A stretch of 64,000 nt of DNA, from assembly GCA_018402545.1 (NCBI GenBank), contig JAGYIL010000002.1, forward strand, positions 496,001-560,000, given 5' to 3'. The stretch comes from Saccharospirillum sp. (GTDB lineage: Bacteria > Pseudomonadota > Gammaproteobacteria > Pseudomonadales > Natronospirillaceae). A model generated the notes under the pieces. That model made no database searches and was not told the origin of the DNA. It worked only from the letters and a program-made list of their open reading frames with translations. Below, one piece after another: positions 1 through 8,004 of this stretch. The stretch's first letter is position 1. Each line of letters opens with the position of its first letter. A program made the translations under genes and the position numbers.

Positions 1-1
1 C

Positions 2-265
2 GGCTGGGGTGACAATGACAGCCCGGCCTATACCTTTAAAACCTCTGATCTGGATTACGACGTGCTGCGAGAACAGCCCGGTTTTCGACCCGCGCCCTAC
101 CTCGCTTCCCGGGGCATGAAGTGGATTCAGCAAGTTGATGCATCTGCCGGTGCAGATGAAGAACTCAAATATTACCTCACTGAATCACACCGGATTGTCT
201 CGCTTGGCCTAAGCAAGAAAAAACAGAAAGAGTTTGGGCTGAATCAGGATGAGAACCTTCAGTGA
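2..265 (+). CDS. MmcQ/YjbR family protein, 3' fragment
   Basis: This is the last 87 codons of a gene whose start lies before the window; the frame is open from base 2 to the TGA at 263-265. The segment with REQPGFRPAPYLASRG, then MKWIQ, and a C-terminal SHRIVSLGLSKKKQKEFG matches the C-terminal half of MmcQ/YjbR-like proteins, which typically read PGIRPAPYLA, a Trp-Val stretch and a final LPKK. These are small CyaY-like-fold proteins with a proposed DNA-binding role. The biochemical function is not established. The family call rests on the motif pattern only. Confidence 0.7.
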   Translation, partial: GWGDNDSPAYTFKTSDLDYDVLREQPGFRPAPYLASRGMKWIQQVDASAGADEELKYYLTESHRIVSLGLSKKKQKEFGLNQDENLQ

Positions 266-326
266 GGGCTCCCTAGTGACCTTAGCCGATGTTTATTGAA
301 CGAACACTGCCCAAGTGCGCGAACGT

Positions 327-731
327 TCAGGCGGTTGCCGCACCGGCCCTCATGCGCTTCAACCAGTAGCGTTCCAGGCAGGCAAACCCCATAACCAGCA
401 GTGCCACATCGGCCAGCAGCAGGTGCCCCCAGAGACTGAGTTGCTGCACATAAACCAGCATGACGACGGGCGTTGCGATGATCCAGCTCATATCCAGTGC
501 GAACACCCAGGCGACTCGGGTGATTGAACCGGAACCGGGCAGCGCGCGTCGCACCATAAAAACGCCGAGTGCGAACAGCACCAGGCCTGCGCCCACCAGT
601 TGCAGCAGCCAGGGCGCGACGCCCCCCATAAATTCGCCGATAGGGTTCGGAACGGCCATTAACAACAGGCCGGCAATGGCAGATGTAACGGTATTGGTCA
701 GTAAGGTGGCAGATAAGCTGGGTACTTTCAT
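327..731 (-). CDS. Small four-helix inner membrane protein, function unknown
   Basis: A 134-residue protein with about four hydrophobic segments (near residues 12-28, 38-59, 70-92 and 100-118) and a basic C-terminus (YWLKRMR). I recognise no catalytic motif. It is transcribed away from the XRE-type regulator at 870, with a 138-bp gap between the two starts, so that regulator may control it. That is inference from position only. Its stop lies about 60 bp from the end of the upstream convergent gene. Confidence 0.65.
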   Translation of the reverse strand: MKVPSLSATLLTNTVTSAIAGLLLMAVPNPIGEFMGGVAPWLLQLVGAGLVLFALGVFMVRRALPGSGSITRVAWVFALDMSWIIATPVVMLVYVQQLSLWGHLLLADVALLVMGFACLERYWLKRMRAGAATA

Positions 732-869
732 GGGGTCTTCCTCATCGAACGGGTTGAGCGTTCACTGTCCCGGTTTCGATGACGCCGCTCAATTACCCCG
801 GAGGTAATGGTCCTGCGTGCTTTTATGGGCGAGGATAGCGTTTAACCTATGGAATAACGGAGCACACCG

Positions 870-1661
870 ATGGGGTCGGCCGGTCACCTACTTGCTACCT
901 TGCGCCGCGCCAGGCGTTTTTCACAGCTGGAACTCAGTCTGCAGGCCGAGGTGTCCGCACGGCACATCAGTTTTATCGAAACCGGTCGTACCCAGCCCAG
1001 CCGGGAAATGGTGTTGCGACTTGCTGACGTTATGGGCCTGGCACACCGCGACTGTAACCGCTTGATGAACGCCTGTGGCTATGCCCCGGTATACACCGAC
1101 CTGCCACTTGAAGAAGCCGCGATGGAGCCGGTTCGGCATGCCTTGAAGATGATGCTCGACAAGCAAGACCCCTACCCGGCCGCCGTGCTTCACAACACCT
1201 GGGACCTGAACCTGGCGAACCAGTCGCTACAGCGATTGCTCAGTGCCCTGCTGCCGGCGTCTAGCCTTCAGGGGCGCATCAACATGCTGGAGATTATTTT
1301 CGACCCGCAAGGCCTGAGGCCCTACATGACCAACTGGGAGGCCATCGCCGGCATGTTGTTGCGACGCCTGGCACTGCAGCTGCAAACCCAACCGAAACAG
1401 GAGCTGACCAGTCTGATGGACCGGCTGCTCGCCATGGACCCACCCGCCAACTGGCAAACCCCGGAGCCGAACACTTGGGAAGGCCCCATGCTGACCTCGG
1501 AACTGCTCATCAATGGCCAGGCATTGAGTGTGTTTTCAACGCTGAGCAGCTTCGGTACCGCCCTGGATGCTGGCGTGCAGGAACTGATGATAGAAAGCTA
1601 TTTCCCGGCCAATGACGCAACGCGTCTGTTTTTTGAAACCATGGCCGCACAGGCCGATTAA
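870..1661 (+). CDS. XRE-family regulator with MmyB-like ligand-binding domain
   Basis: 263 residues. An N-terminal helix-turn-helix of the Cro/XRE type spans about residues 4-62 (LLATLRRARRFSQLELSLQAE, then SARHISFIETGRTQPSRE). A middle segment ends near NACGYAPVY, and the C-terminal half (VLHNTWDLNLANQSLQRLL) looks like the MmyB-type PAS-like domain found in this regulator class. Such proteins are presumed to sense small or lipid-like ligands. The ATG at 870 places the HTH at the N-terminus as expected. The divergent membrane protein at 327-731 is the obvious candidate target. Confidence 0.85.
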   Translation: MGSAGHLLATLRRARRFSQLELSLQAEVSARHISFIETGRTQPSREMVLRLADVMGLAHRDCNRLMNACGYAPVYTDLPLEEAAMEPVRHALKMMLDKQDPYPAAVLHNTWDLNLANQSLQRLLSALLPASSLQGRINMLEIIFDPQGLRPYMTNWEAIAGMLLRRLALQLQTQPKQELTSLMDRLLAMDPPANWQTPEPNTWEGPMLTSELLINGQALSVFSTLSSFGTALDAGVQELMIESYFPANDATRLFFETMAAQAD

Positions 1662-1669
1662 CAGCTCGA

Positions 1670-2251
1670 TCAGCGCAAATCATTCAGCCAGGCTTTGCAG
1701 CTTTGTTCGAATAACGCTCGCGGGGTCGCCTTCTTCTTCTTCGGGGGGTTGGCCGCCCACAAAACGCCCAGCCCTTCTGTCAACGCCATGGCCTGTATCG
1801 CCAGCGTGCGAGCGGTGTTGGTTGATACCAGTCGCCGTTGAGCCAGGTCTTCTTCGGCCAGTTGGGTGAGCCGGTCTTCGATTGTCCGCTGTCTTTCGAT
1901 AAATGCCTCGCTGTGTTCTGGCAGCAGTGACCAGACAAAGCGCTGATACGCCGGCAGCGGAATCTCCAGCGACGTCAGTTCATCGATTAGTTGAGCATAT
2001 TGCCTGGCACCGTCCAGCACCAGGTCTTCAAAATGTTGATGAGCGCTTGGGTCCATATCCGGTAGGAATCGGCCAAAGAAATGCTCAATGCAGGCGGTCA
2101 GCAGGTCGGCTTTGCGCGGGAAGTAATGGTGAAACGCCCCTTTCGACAAGCCGCTGGCAGCTACCAGATCTTGCATGCGAGTCTGTTCATAGCCGTTTTT
2201 CAAGAACAGCCGAAAGGCAATCAGCAGGAGGGCATCCCGGTTGGTTTTCAT
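1670..2251 (-). CDS. TetR/AcrR family transcriptional regulator
   Basis: 193 residues with a typical N-terminal TetR DNA-binding domain: helix 1 (ALLLIAFRLFLKNGYEQT), the recognition segment (MQDLVAASGLSKGAFHHYFPRKADLL) and a helical C-terminal ligand or dimer domain. It is the last gene of a minus-strand run with the GNAT protein (10 bp gap) and the membrane protein. A repressor placed at the end of its own operon suggests autoregulation, but no operator was identified. Confidence 0.88.
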   Translation of the reverse strand: MKTNRDALLLIAFRLFLKNGYEQTRMQDLVAASGLSKGAFHHYFPRKADLLTACIEHFFGRFLPDMDPSAHQHFEDLVLDGARQYAQLIDELTSLEIPLPAYQRFVWSLLPEHSEAFIERQRTIEDRLTQLAEEDLAQRRLVSTNTARTLAIQAMALTEGLGVLWAANPPKKKKATPRALFEQSCKAWLNDLR

Positions 2252-2261
2252 GGCGTTCGGG

Positions 2262-2873
2262 TTACTCCGGTGGCAGGTGCAGTCGGTAAATGCTCAGTGT
2301 ATCCAGCTTTCGTTCGTCGTGCAGGTGAAAGCCGAGGTGCTGGTACAAGGGCACGTTCGCCGGGTTTTCGGTATCCAGCGCCAGCGTTTCACCCAGCTGA
2401 AAGCAATAGTCTGCCAGGGCCTGGATCAGCTGTTTACCAAACCCCTGGCCTTGCTGGCCGGGTGCGACCCCGATTTTGACCAGAAAGTAGCGAAAGGTCG
2501 CTGGCAGGCCTTGGCGACTGTGCAGGGCGTAACGGTTCATACGCGTCACACAACGCCAGGGAACCCGGCCAATCAGGGAGGGTAGCGTTGTGAGCACGGC
2601 AATGGCTCGTTGCCAGCCCGGGGCAGGCACTTCCAGCAGGGCACAGGCAACCAGCACGCCCTGGTGGGTCACCCCCCAAACCGGCATACCCGAGCGGCAG
2701 TGATAACTGACGATAAACCGGACCAGACGATCGCGGTAGCGGTCCCGGTCGGCCGGCGCGCAGCCTTCAAGGAAGTACTGGTACGCCGGGTCTGCGGCAA
2801 AGGCTTTGCTCAGCAGGGCACTGACAGCAGCCTGATCCGGGTTGGCCAGGGGCCCGATGGTTATCGACGTCAC
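2262..2873 (-). CDS. GNAT family N-acetyltransferase
   Basis: 203 residues. The acetyl-CoA binding motif A appears as VAPGQQGQGFGKQLIQALAD, preceded by the beta-4 strand LVKIG and followed by LALDTENPANVPLYQHLGF, the usual end of a GNAT fold. The start is a GTG whose last three bases form part of the upstream stop (GTGA overlap at 2870-2873), so translation is probably coupled to the membrane-protein gene. The substrate cannot be read from sequence. Confidence 0.85.
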   Translation of the reverse strand: MTSITIGPLANPDQAAVSALLSKAFAADPAYQYFLEGCAPADRDRYRDRLVRFIVSYHCRSGMPVWGVTHQGVLVACALLEVPAPGWQRAIAVLTTLPSLIGRVPWRCVTRMNRYALHSRQGLPATFRYFLVKIGVAPGQQGQGFGKQLIQALADYCFQLGETLALDTENPANVPLYQHLGFHLHDERKLDTLSIYRLHLPPE

Positions 2874-3439
2874 AGGGCTCGAGCCTCCCGTTCCGGGTAA
2901 TGATTTACCGCAAAGGCATACAGCACCTTAATCATGAACAACAGGGCCAGCGACAGTTGCCAGGGTGGCAGTGACAGCCTGGTTAGCACCAGAACGCCAA
3001 CACAGACCAGGCTACCCGCCAGAACGGGTTGCCAGGCCCGGCCGTAACAGGCGTTAACCAGAGATGCAGTGATCACGGTGTAAGCCCAAACCCACAGCAG
3101 TGGCGTTAGGGGTAAACCGAGCAGCCAGCCTATCGCCAGCAAGTGAAGGTGAATGGCAATAAACCCCCAGCGCCAGGCCGGGCGTTGTGCATAAAAAGCG
3201 TTGGTGCCAGGGGTAAAATTGGCCACGGCCCCAGCGGCGATATCGAGCATCAGCAACCAGGCAAGAACCCATCGCGCCAGCCCAAAGGGCACCCCTTCCG
3301 GCCTGGGAACATGGCTCCAGAAAACCGCCGCCAGCGCAGTAATGAGTGCAATGCACAGCAGGGCGCCTGCACTTTGCCTGGCACCCAGCACCTCCTTGAA
3401 GGCGCCGGGAATGGGGAATTCCCGTTCAAATAGCGTCAT
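2870..3439 (-). CDS. Multi-pass membrane protein, function unknown
   Basis: 189 residues with about six hydrophobic segments after a short polar N-terminus (MTLFEREFPIPGAFKEV). No motif is recognised. It is the first gene of the operon ending in the GNAT and TetR genes. The AT-rich stretch upstream (3440-3530) probably carries the promoter. Membrane protein plus acetyltransferase plus TetR could form a small resistance or detoxification unit, but nothing here shows a substrate. Confidence 0.65.
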   Translation of the reverse strand: MTLFEREFPIPGAFKEVLGARQSAGALLCIALITALAAVFWSHVPRPEGVPFGLARWVLAWLLMLDIAAGAVANFTPGTNAFYAQRPAWRWGFIAIHLHLLAIGWLLGLPLTPLLWVWAYTVITASLVNACYGRAWQPVLAGSLVCVGVLVLTRLSLPPWQLSLALLFMIKVLYAFAVNHYPEREARAL

Positions 3440-3533
3440 GGTAATGGTCCTTTTGCGATCAAAACATACCGGCTGTCCGGTTTTTAATATGAAGCCTTTG
3501 AGGGTGTGCTGTCAACAGATATCCGAATGCGAC

Positions 3534-3773
3534 ATGTCGCATAACAGGGCTAGGAAAGCCGTGCCTTTCAGTCGTAATCTAGGGTTACCAATAGGCTACA
3601 ACCTGACCCTCATCAGCGATGGTCATACCACCGAAACCATCAAATTCGAAGACGGTACGGTGATTGAAGCGGCCACCATCATCAAAGAGCTCAACGTTGC
3701 CATGACATGGCTTGAGTACTCAAAGCGTAAAAACACCACGGTCACGGCCCAGGCACTCGTGTTTCATGCCTGA
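3534..3773 (+). pseudogene. Small ORF resembling an RTX-associated (HCBP-related) segment, probable remnant
   Basis: The frame from the ATG at 3534 encodes 79 residues. The stretch NLTLISDGHTTETIKFEDGT followed by VIEAATI resembles the haemolysin-type calcium-binding related motif that flanks RTX repeats (consensus roughly I..I.FADGTVWDAA). There are no glycine-rich nonapeptide repeats and no room for a full protein between the neighbours. I read it as the degenerate tail of a lost RTX-type gene. It could instead be a short expressed orphan; no good ribosome-binding site is visible. Confidence 0.4.
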
Positions 3774-3902
3774 TGGCGGGGCCCGTTTAGGCAAACAGAG
3801 TCGCTAGAACGGTAGAACGCCGGTGCCGAGATGAATAATCGGTAGGCTAATGTGCAGTGGGCTATGCTTGGATTATCTTGGCCCAATCGGCAGGACGATG
3901 TA

Positions 3903-4673
3903 ATGGTCTCAGTTCGGAAAGTACTTCTCGGCCTGGTGTCACTGGCATGCTGTACCCCCCTGGCTGCCCAGGAAACAGTGCGCATTGCGGTCGGAGAGTG
4001 GCCCCCTTATTTGTCTGAAAACGCCCAGCATTATGGTGTGGCGGCACACATCGTTGAAGAAGCGTTTCAGGCCAGTGATATGAAAGTGGAATTCGATTTT
4101 CTGCCCTGGACCAGGGTACTGGTCTATGTCGAGAGTGGCCAGTACGACGCGTCGATTCTGTGGGTGAAAACGCAAGCGCGGGAAGCCAGCTTCCTGTTTT
4201 CAGACGTCGTTCTGGAAGGCGAGGCCGTGTTTTTTTACCACAAGGATAACCCCCTGATCTGGCAAGAATTCAGGGATCTGGACAATAAACGCTTTGGCGG
4301 CCTGCGCAGTGCCAGCTACCCCTGGTTCGACGCCGCCCGCGCTGCCGGTGCGGATGTGGAGATGGAGCTGGTCTCTACAGAACAGCAAAACTTCTCAAAA
4401 CTCCTGTCGCAACGAATAGACGCCTACGCCATGGACAAACTGGTTGGCCTGCACATACTGCAACAGGACTTCGCCGACCGGCAGAACGACATCAGCTACG
4501 ACCCAACCCCCATAGAAACCTGGCCATACCGCCTGATCTTCACCCGAAGCCCCCGTGGCGAAGCGCTGACCGAGGCGTTTAATCAGGGGCTGGAAGCCAT
4601 TCAGGAACAACAGAAAGTGCAGGTTCATCTGAATAATGTGGCTAATGGTGTGTATTTGCCAAATGAAAACTAA
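3903..4673 (+). CDS. Periplasmic substrate-binding protein, SBP_bac_3-like, orphan
   Basis: 256 residues from the ATG at 3903, chosen because it places a clean signal peptide at the N-terminus (VRKVLLGLVSLACCTPLAAQ, cleavage near AAQ-ET). The mature protein starts VRIAVGEWPPYLSENA, the classic opening of family 3 solute-binding proteins for amino acids and similar solutes. No permease or ATPase gene adjoins it. Such stand-alone proteins of this fold are common in marine gammaproteobacteria and may feed sensory systems. The ligand is unknown. Confidence 0.8.
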   Translation: MVSVRKVLLGLVSLACCTPLAAQETVRIAVGEWPPYLSENAQHYGVAAHIVEEAFQASDMKVEFDFLPWTRVLVYVESGQYDASILWVKTQAREASFLFSDVVLEGEAVFFYHKDNPLIWQEFRDLDNKRFGGLRSASYPWFDAARAAGADVEMELVSTEQQNFSKLLSQRIDAYAMDKLVGLHILQQDFADRQNDISYDPTPIETWPYRLIFTRSPRGEALTEAFNQGLEAIQEQQKVQVHLNNVANGVYLPNEN

Positions 4674-4726
4674 GGGACTCGATAAATATTGAAGTAATGT
4701 GTTGTACAAAGTGGGTAAACAGGCAA

Positions 4727-4925
4727 GTGCCGACTGCCGGGTAGCTCTGATTGAGGTAGTCCGCAGCATGGACTAAAACGCCGGGAGCGTTTTAGCATGA
4801 GCATAGCGAGCCCGAAGGGTGAATCCCATGGATGGGATTCATATCCTGCGGCCTAGGCTCGAGACGTCGGACCGCCATGGACAGATCCACGCCGACCTCA
4901 ATCAGAGCTACCCGGTGGTCGGCAC
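4727..4925 (+). repeat. Dispersed multi-arm palindrome, copy A (long form)
   Basis: The outer arms at about 4727-4757 and 4895-4925 pair over 31 bp with about two mismatches (GTGCCGAC ... GGGTAGCTCTGATTGAGGT). The core holds CCGCAG...CTGCGG and a CCATGG-centred element. This long form has two extra hairpins inside the first arm: CTAAAACGC/GCGTTTTAG and GAATCCCAT/ATGGGATTC. It fills the gap between the binding protein gene and ppk1. Confidence 0.88.
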
Positions 4926-5035
4926 GAACTCGAGCCTCCAAGTCAAATCCGAACGAAAAGCGTAAATCCTGTCGTCTGTCATACCTCTGCAACAGTTTTG
5001 TCATACACTGATCGCATCTGAATCAGAGGTGGGTC

Positions 5036-7117
5036 ATGGCTGAACCGATTACGCACGAGCATTTCATCAACCGCGAGCTGTCGTTGCTGGAATTTCACGA
5101 CCGGGTGCTGTCTCAGGCACTGGACGACACCATCCCCCCGCTCGAGCGTCTGCGGTTCCTGTGCATCTCCAGCACCAACCTGGATGAATTCTTTGAAATT
5201 CGCGTTGGCGGCTTGAAAGAACGCTTTGAAGCCGGCTCCATGGTCACCGGGCCCGAAGGCATTTCACCGCGCACCCAGCTCGACCAGATCGCCAGCCGCG
5301 CTCATGATCTGGTTCAACGCCAGTACGATACCCTCAACACCACCCTGCTGCCGTTGCTGGCAGAACACGACATACGGGTGATTAAACGCGAAGACTGGAG
5401 CGAGCAGCAAACACAATGGCTGCAGTATTATTTCGAACATGAAGTCTTGCCGCTGCTGAGCCCGATCGGGCTGGACCCGGCGCATCCGTTTCCGCGCATT
5501 CTGAACAAAAGCCTTAACTTCATCGTCAAGCTCGATGGCAAAGACGCCTTTGGCCGCAACAGTGGCCAGGCCATCGTACAGTGCCCGCGCGCCCTGCCCG
5601 ACATGATCAAACTGCCGCCGGAGCAAACCCAGTCTGGCTCGAACGATTACGTCTTCATGTCGTCGATCATTCACTATTTTATGGACGAGATTTTCTTCGG
5701 CATGACGGTGATTGGTTGCTACCAGTTCCGGGTAACGCGCAATTCAGACCTCTTTGTCGATGAAGAGGAAACCGGTGACTTGCGTCGTGCCATCGAAGGC
5801 GAACTGGTGTATCGCCAGTACGGCGATGAAGTGCGCCTCGAAGTCGCCGCCAACTGCCCGGATGAACTGGTGCAGTTTTTGTTCAAGCAATTTGAAATCA
5901 GCGAAGTCGATTTATACCGCGCTGATGGCCCGGTCAACCTGAACCGGCTGGTCACACTGATCGACCAGGTCAACCGGCCGGATCTGCTTTATACCCCCTT
6001 CGATGCAAGAGTGCCGCGAGTTCTAAAACGCAAGGACACCATCTTCGACGCCATTCGCAAAGGCGACATCCTACTGCATCATCCGTTCGATTCATTCATG
6101 CCGGTGGTGGATCTGATTCGCCAGGCCGCGAAAGACCCGCAGGTGCTAACCATCAAGCAAACCCTGTATCGCACCGGGGTGAACTCGATCATCGTCGAAG
6201 CGCTGGTGTCGGCCGCCAGAGCAGGCAAGGAAGTAACGGTGATTATTGAACTGCTGGCCCGGTTCGATGAAGAGGCGAACGTGGCGCTGGCCGAGCGGTT
6301 ACAGGAATACGGCATTCACGTGGTCTACGGCATCGTGGGTTACAAGACTCACGCAAAAATGCTGCTTATTGCCCGGCGCGAAGGCGAAAAGCTGCGCCAT
6401 TACGTGCACCTGGGTACCGGCAACTATCACCCCAAAACCGCTCAAATTTATACCGATTACGGTCTGATGACCTGCAACAAGCAGATAGGCGACGATGTCT
6501 ACCGGGTCTTCCTGCAACTGACCAGCCTGGGCAAGGTGAGCAAGCTGGAGTGCTTGTATCAGTCGCCGTTCACGTTGCACAAAAACCTGATGCGCAAAAT
6601 CGATCGCGAGATCGAATTCGCCAAGGCGGGCAAACCCGCCCGGGTGCTCGCAAAAATGAATTCGCTGTATGAAGAGCAACTGGTGCGCAAGCTGTATGAA
6701 GCCAGCCAGGCCGGTGTGCAAATTGATCTGATCATTCGCGGTATTTGCCAGATCCGCCCGGGTATCAAGGGCATCTCGGAAAACATCCGGGTGCGTTCCA
6801 TTGTCGGCCGGTTCCTGGAGCATACCCGGGCGTTTTGCTTCCACAACGACAACGACCCGGAAGTCATTCTCGCCAGCGCCGACTGGATGAGCCGCAACAT
6901 GTTTCACCGCGTCGAATCCGGCTTCCCGCTGCTGAATAAAAAGTTGCGCGACAAGGTCATCAAGGATCTGGAGCTGTACATGACCGACAACCTGCAAGCC
7001 TGGGAACTCGATGCCGACGGTCGCTATCACCAGCAAAAACCCAACGGCCACGACCCCTTGTCAGCACAAATGATGCTACTCGAAGAAGCCATCGGCTCGG
7101 GCAGCTTGACGCCCTGA
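5036..7117 (+). CDS. ppk1: Polyphosphate kinase 1
   Basis: 693 residues, the usual length for PPK1, which reversibly polymerises the gamma phosphate of ATP into polyphosphate. The N-terminal domain opens with FINRELSLLEFHDRVL. The first phospholipase-D-like domain carries THAKMLLI and HYVHLGTGNYHPKTAQIYTD, where the autophosphorylated histidine corresponds to about H458. The second has FCFHNDNDPEVILASADWMSRN with a conserved His near 603. The ATG at 5036 fits the family N-terminus. Repeat copies A and B flank the gene; no ppx gene follows. Confidence 0.97.
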   Translation: MAEPITHEHFINRELSLLEFHDRVLSQALDDTIPPLERLRFLCISSTNLDEFFEIRVGGLKERFEAGSMVTGPEGISPRTQLDQIASRAHDLVQRQYDTLNTTLLPLLAEHDIRVIKREDWSEQQTQWLQYYFEHEVLPLLSPIGLDPAHPFPRILNKSLNFIVKLDGKDAFGRNSGQAIVQCPRALPDMIKLPPEQTQSGSNDYVFMSSIIHYFMDEIFFGMTVIGCYQFRVTRNSDLFVDEEETGDLRRAIEGELVYRQYGDEVRLEVAANCPDELVQFLFKQFEISEVDLYRADGPVNLNRLVTLIDQVNRPDLLYTPFDARVPRVLKRKDTIFDAIRKGDILLHHPFDSFMPVVDLIRQAAKDPQVLTIKQTLYRTGVNSIIVEALVSAARAGKEVTVIIELLARFDEEANVALAERLQEYGIHVVYGIVGYKTHAKMLLIARREGEKLRHYVHLGTGNYHPKTAQIYTDYGLMTCNKQIGDDVYRVFLQLTSLGKVSKLECLYQSPFTLHKNLMRKIDREIEFAKAGKPARVLAKMNSLYEEQLVRKLYEASQAGVQIDLIIRGICQIRPGIKGISENIRVRSIVGRFLEHTRAFCFHNDNDPEVILASADWMSRNMFHRVESGFPLLNKKLRDKVIKDLELYMTDNLQAWELDADGRYHQQKPNGHDPLSAQMMLLEEAIGSGSLTP

Positions 7118-7150
7118 GCTCGGCTCCAGTTTCCTGGTTGCCAGAAGCTC

Positions 7151-7263
7151 GTGTCAGACACCGGGTGTGCCTATCTGGGGTCGGCGTAAACCCGTCCATG
7201 GGGCCTAGACCGCAACATCCATGTTGCGGACTTCCCCAGATAGGCACACCCGGCGCCTGACAC
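7151..7263 (-). repeat. Dispersed multi-arm palindrome, copy B
   Basis: Arms at about 7151-7180 and 7234-7263 pair over 30 bp with two mismatches (stem centre GGGTGTGCCTATCTGGGG). The core is in reverse orientation: GTCGGCGTAAACCC, TCCATGGGGCC, then a perfect CCGCAACAT/ATGTTGCGG hairpin. It lies just after ppk1. Confidence 0.9.
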
Positions 7264-7331
7264 TCAGTTGGTTGCCAACTCTTAATCGTGACTGATAACT
7301 CAAGTTTCGGAGTTCGCTAGCAAAGGATGAG

Positions 7332-7442
7332 CGCCGGGTGCCAGGTAGGGCTATCGAGGGTGGTCCGCAGCAAGGATGCTGCGGTCCAGGCCCCATGGAT
7401 GGGTTTACGCCGACCCTCGATAGCCCTACCTGGTGGCCGGTG
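7332..7442 (+). repeat. Dispersed multi-arm palindrome, copy C, nested in a wider inverted repeat
   Basis: The arms share the stem CCAGGTAGGGCTATCGAGGGT in inverted orientation around the standard core (CCGCAGCA/TGCTGCGG hairpin and CCCCATGGATGGG). An additional outer inverted repeat, CAAGTTTCGGAGTTCGC near 7302-7318 against GCGAACTCCGAAACTTG near 7469-7485, encloses the whole element. It sits between the convergent ppk1 and deoxyinosine glycosylase genes. Confidence 0.9.
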
Positions 7443-7487
7443 TGGGCGACTGGCAACATAGCCAACCGCGAACTCCGAAACTTGGGT

Positions 7488-8003
7488 TTATAAATAGTCG
7501 AGTAGTATCCGCCACTGGTCTTTCTTTTGTTCAAAACTGAGGCTGGCGTGTGCCGGGCTGGTTGAGGGTAATTTGTGCAGAGGCAGGGCCTGGTCTGTGG
7601 TGCTCAGTGTTGGCAGGACTTTCTTGCGATAGTTTTCGTACGCCGCTGTGCCATTGCACAGTACTGCCTGTGTTTGTGGGTGGCGGGCAAACCAGGCGGC
7701 AAAATCATTCGGGACGATACTGGTTTTTACGATGTCGGCATCGAGGCTTGAGGGTCGTTCGCATTGGTAGAGGGCATCCCATAAGCCAATGTGATGGTGG
7801 GTCAAGTGGGTGAGCCGTTGCTCGTAGGGCAGTGTTGCATCAAAGCCCAGCCAGTGGCCGAGTATTGGCCAGAAAGCGTTGCGTGGGTGGGCATAATACT
7901 GGTGGGCGTTTAGCGATGCCTTGCCCGGCATTGAACCTATGATAAGCACTCTGGCCTGTGTCGGTTCAACCGGGGCAAAGCTGTTGATGGTGACGCCGGT
8001 CAT
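7488..8003 (-). CDS. DNA-deoxyinosine glycosylase, UDG superfamily family 6 type
   Basis: 171 residues. The opening SFAPVEPTQARVLIIGSMPG, followed by KASLNAHQYYAHPRNAFWPI, matches the hypoxanthine-DNA glycosylase family, whose members excise deoxyinosine formed by adenine deamination. Later landmarks are IGLWDAL, the VLCNGTAAYENY segment and a C-terminal LPSTSPAHA, equivalent to the HPSPL-like motif of the superfamily. It starts one base after the uvrD stop, so the two are almost certainly cotranscribed and probably share LexA control. Confidence 0.88.
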   Translation of the reverse strand: MTGVTINSFAPVEPTQARVLIIGSMPGKASLNAHQYYAHPRNAFWPILGHWLGFDATLPYEQRLTHLTHHHIGLWDALYQCERPSSLDADIVKTSIVPNDFAAWFARHPQTQAVLCNGTAAYENYRKKVLPTLSTTDQALPLHKLPSTSPAHASLSFEQKKDQWRILLDYL

Positions 8004-8004
8004 C

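Noticed and set aside
2262-2873. Alternative ATG start inside the GNAT gene
   Set aside because: The GTG start overlapping the upstream stop gives the full GNAT N-terminus, and coupled translation explains the absence of a separate ribosome-binding site.
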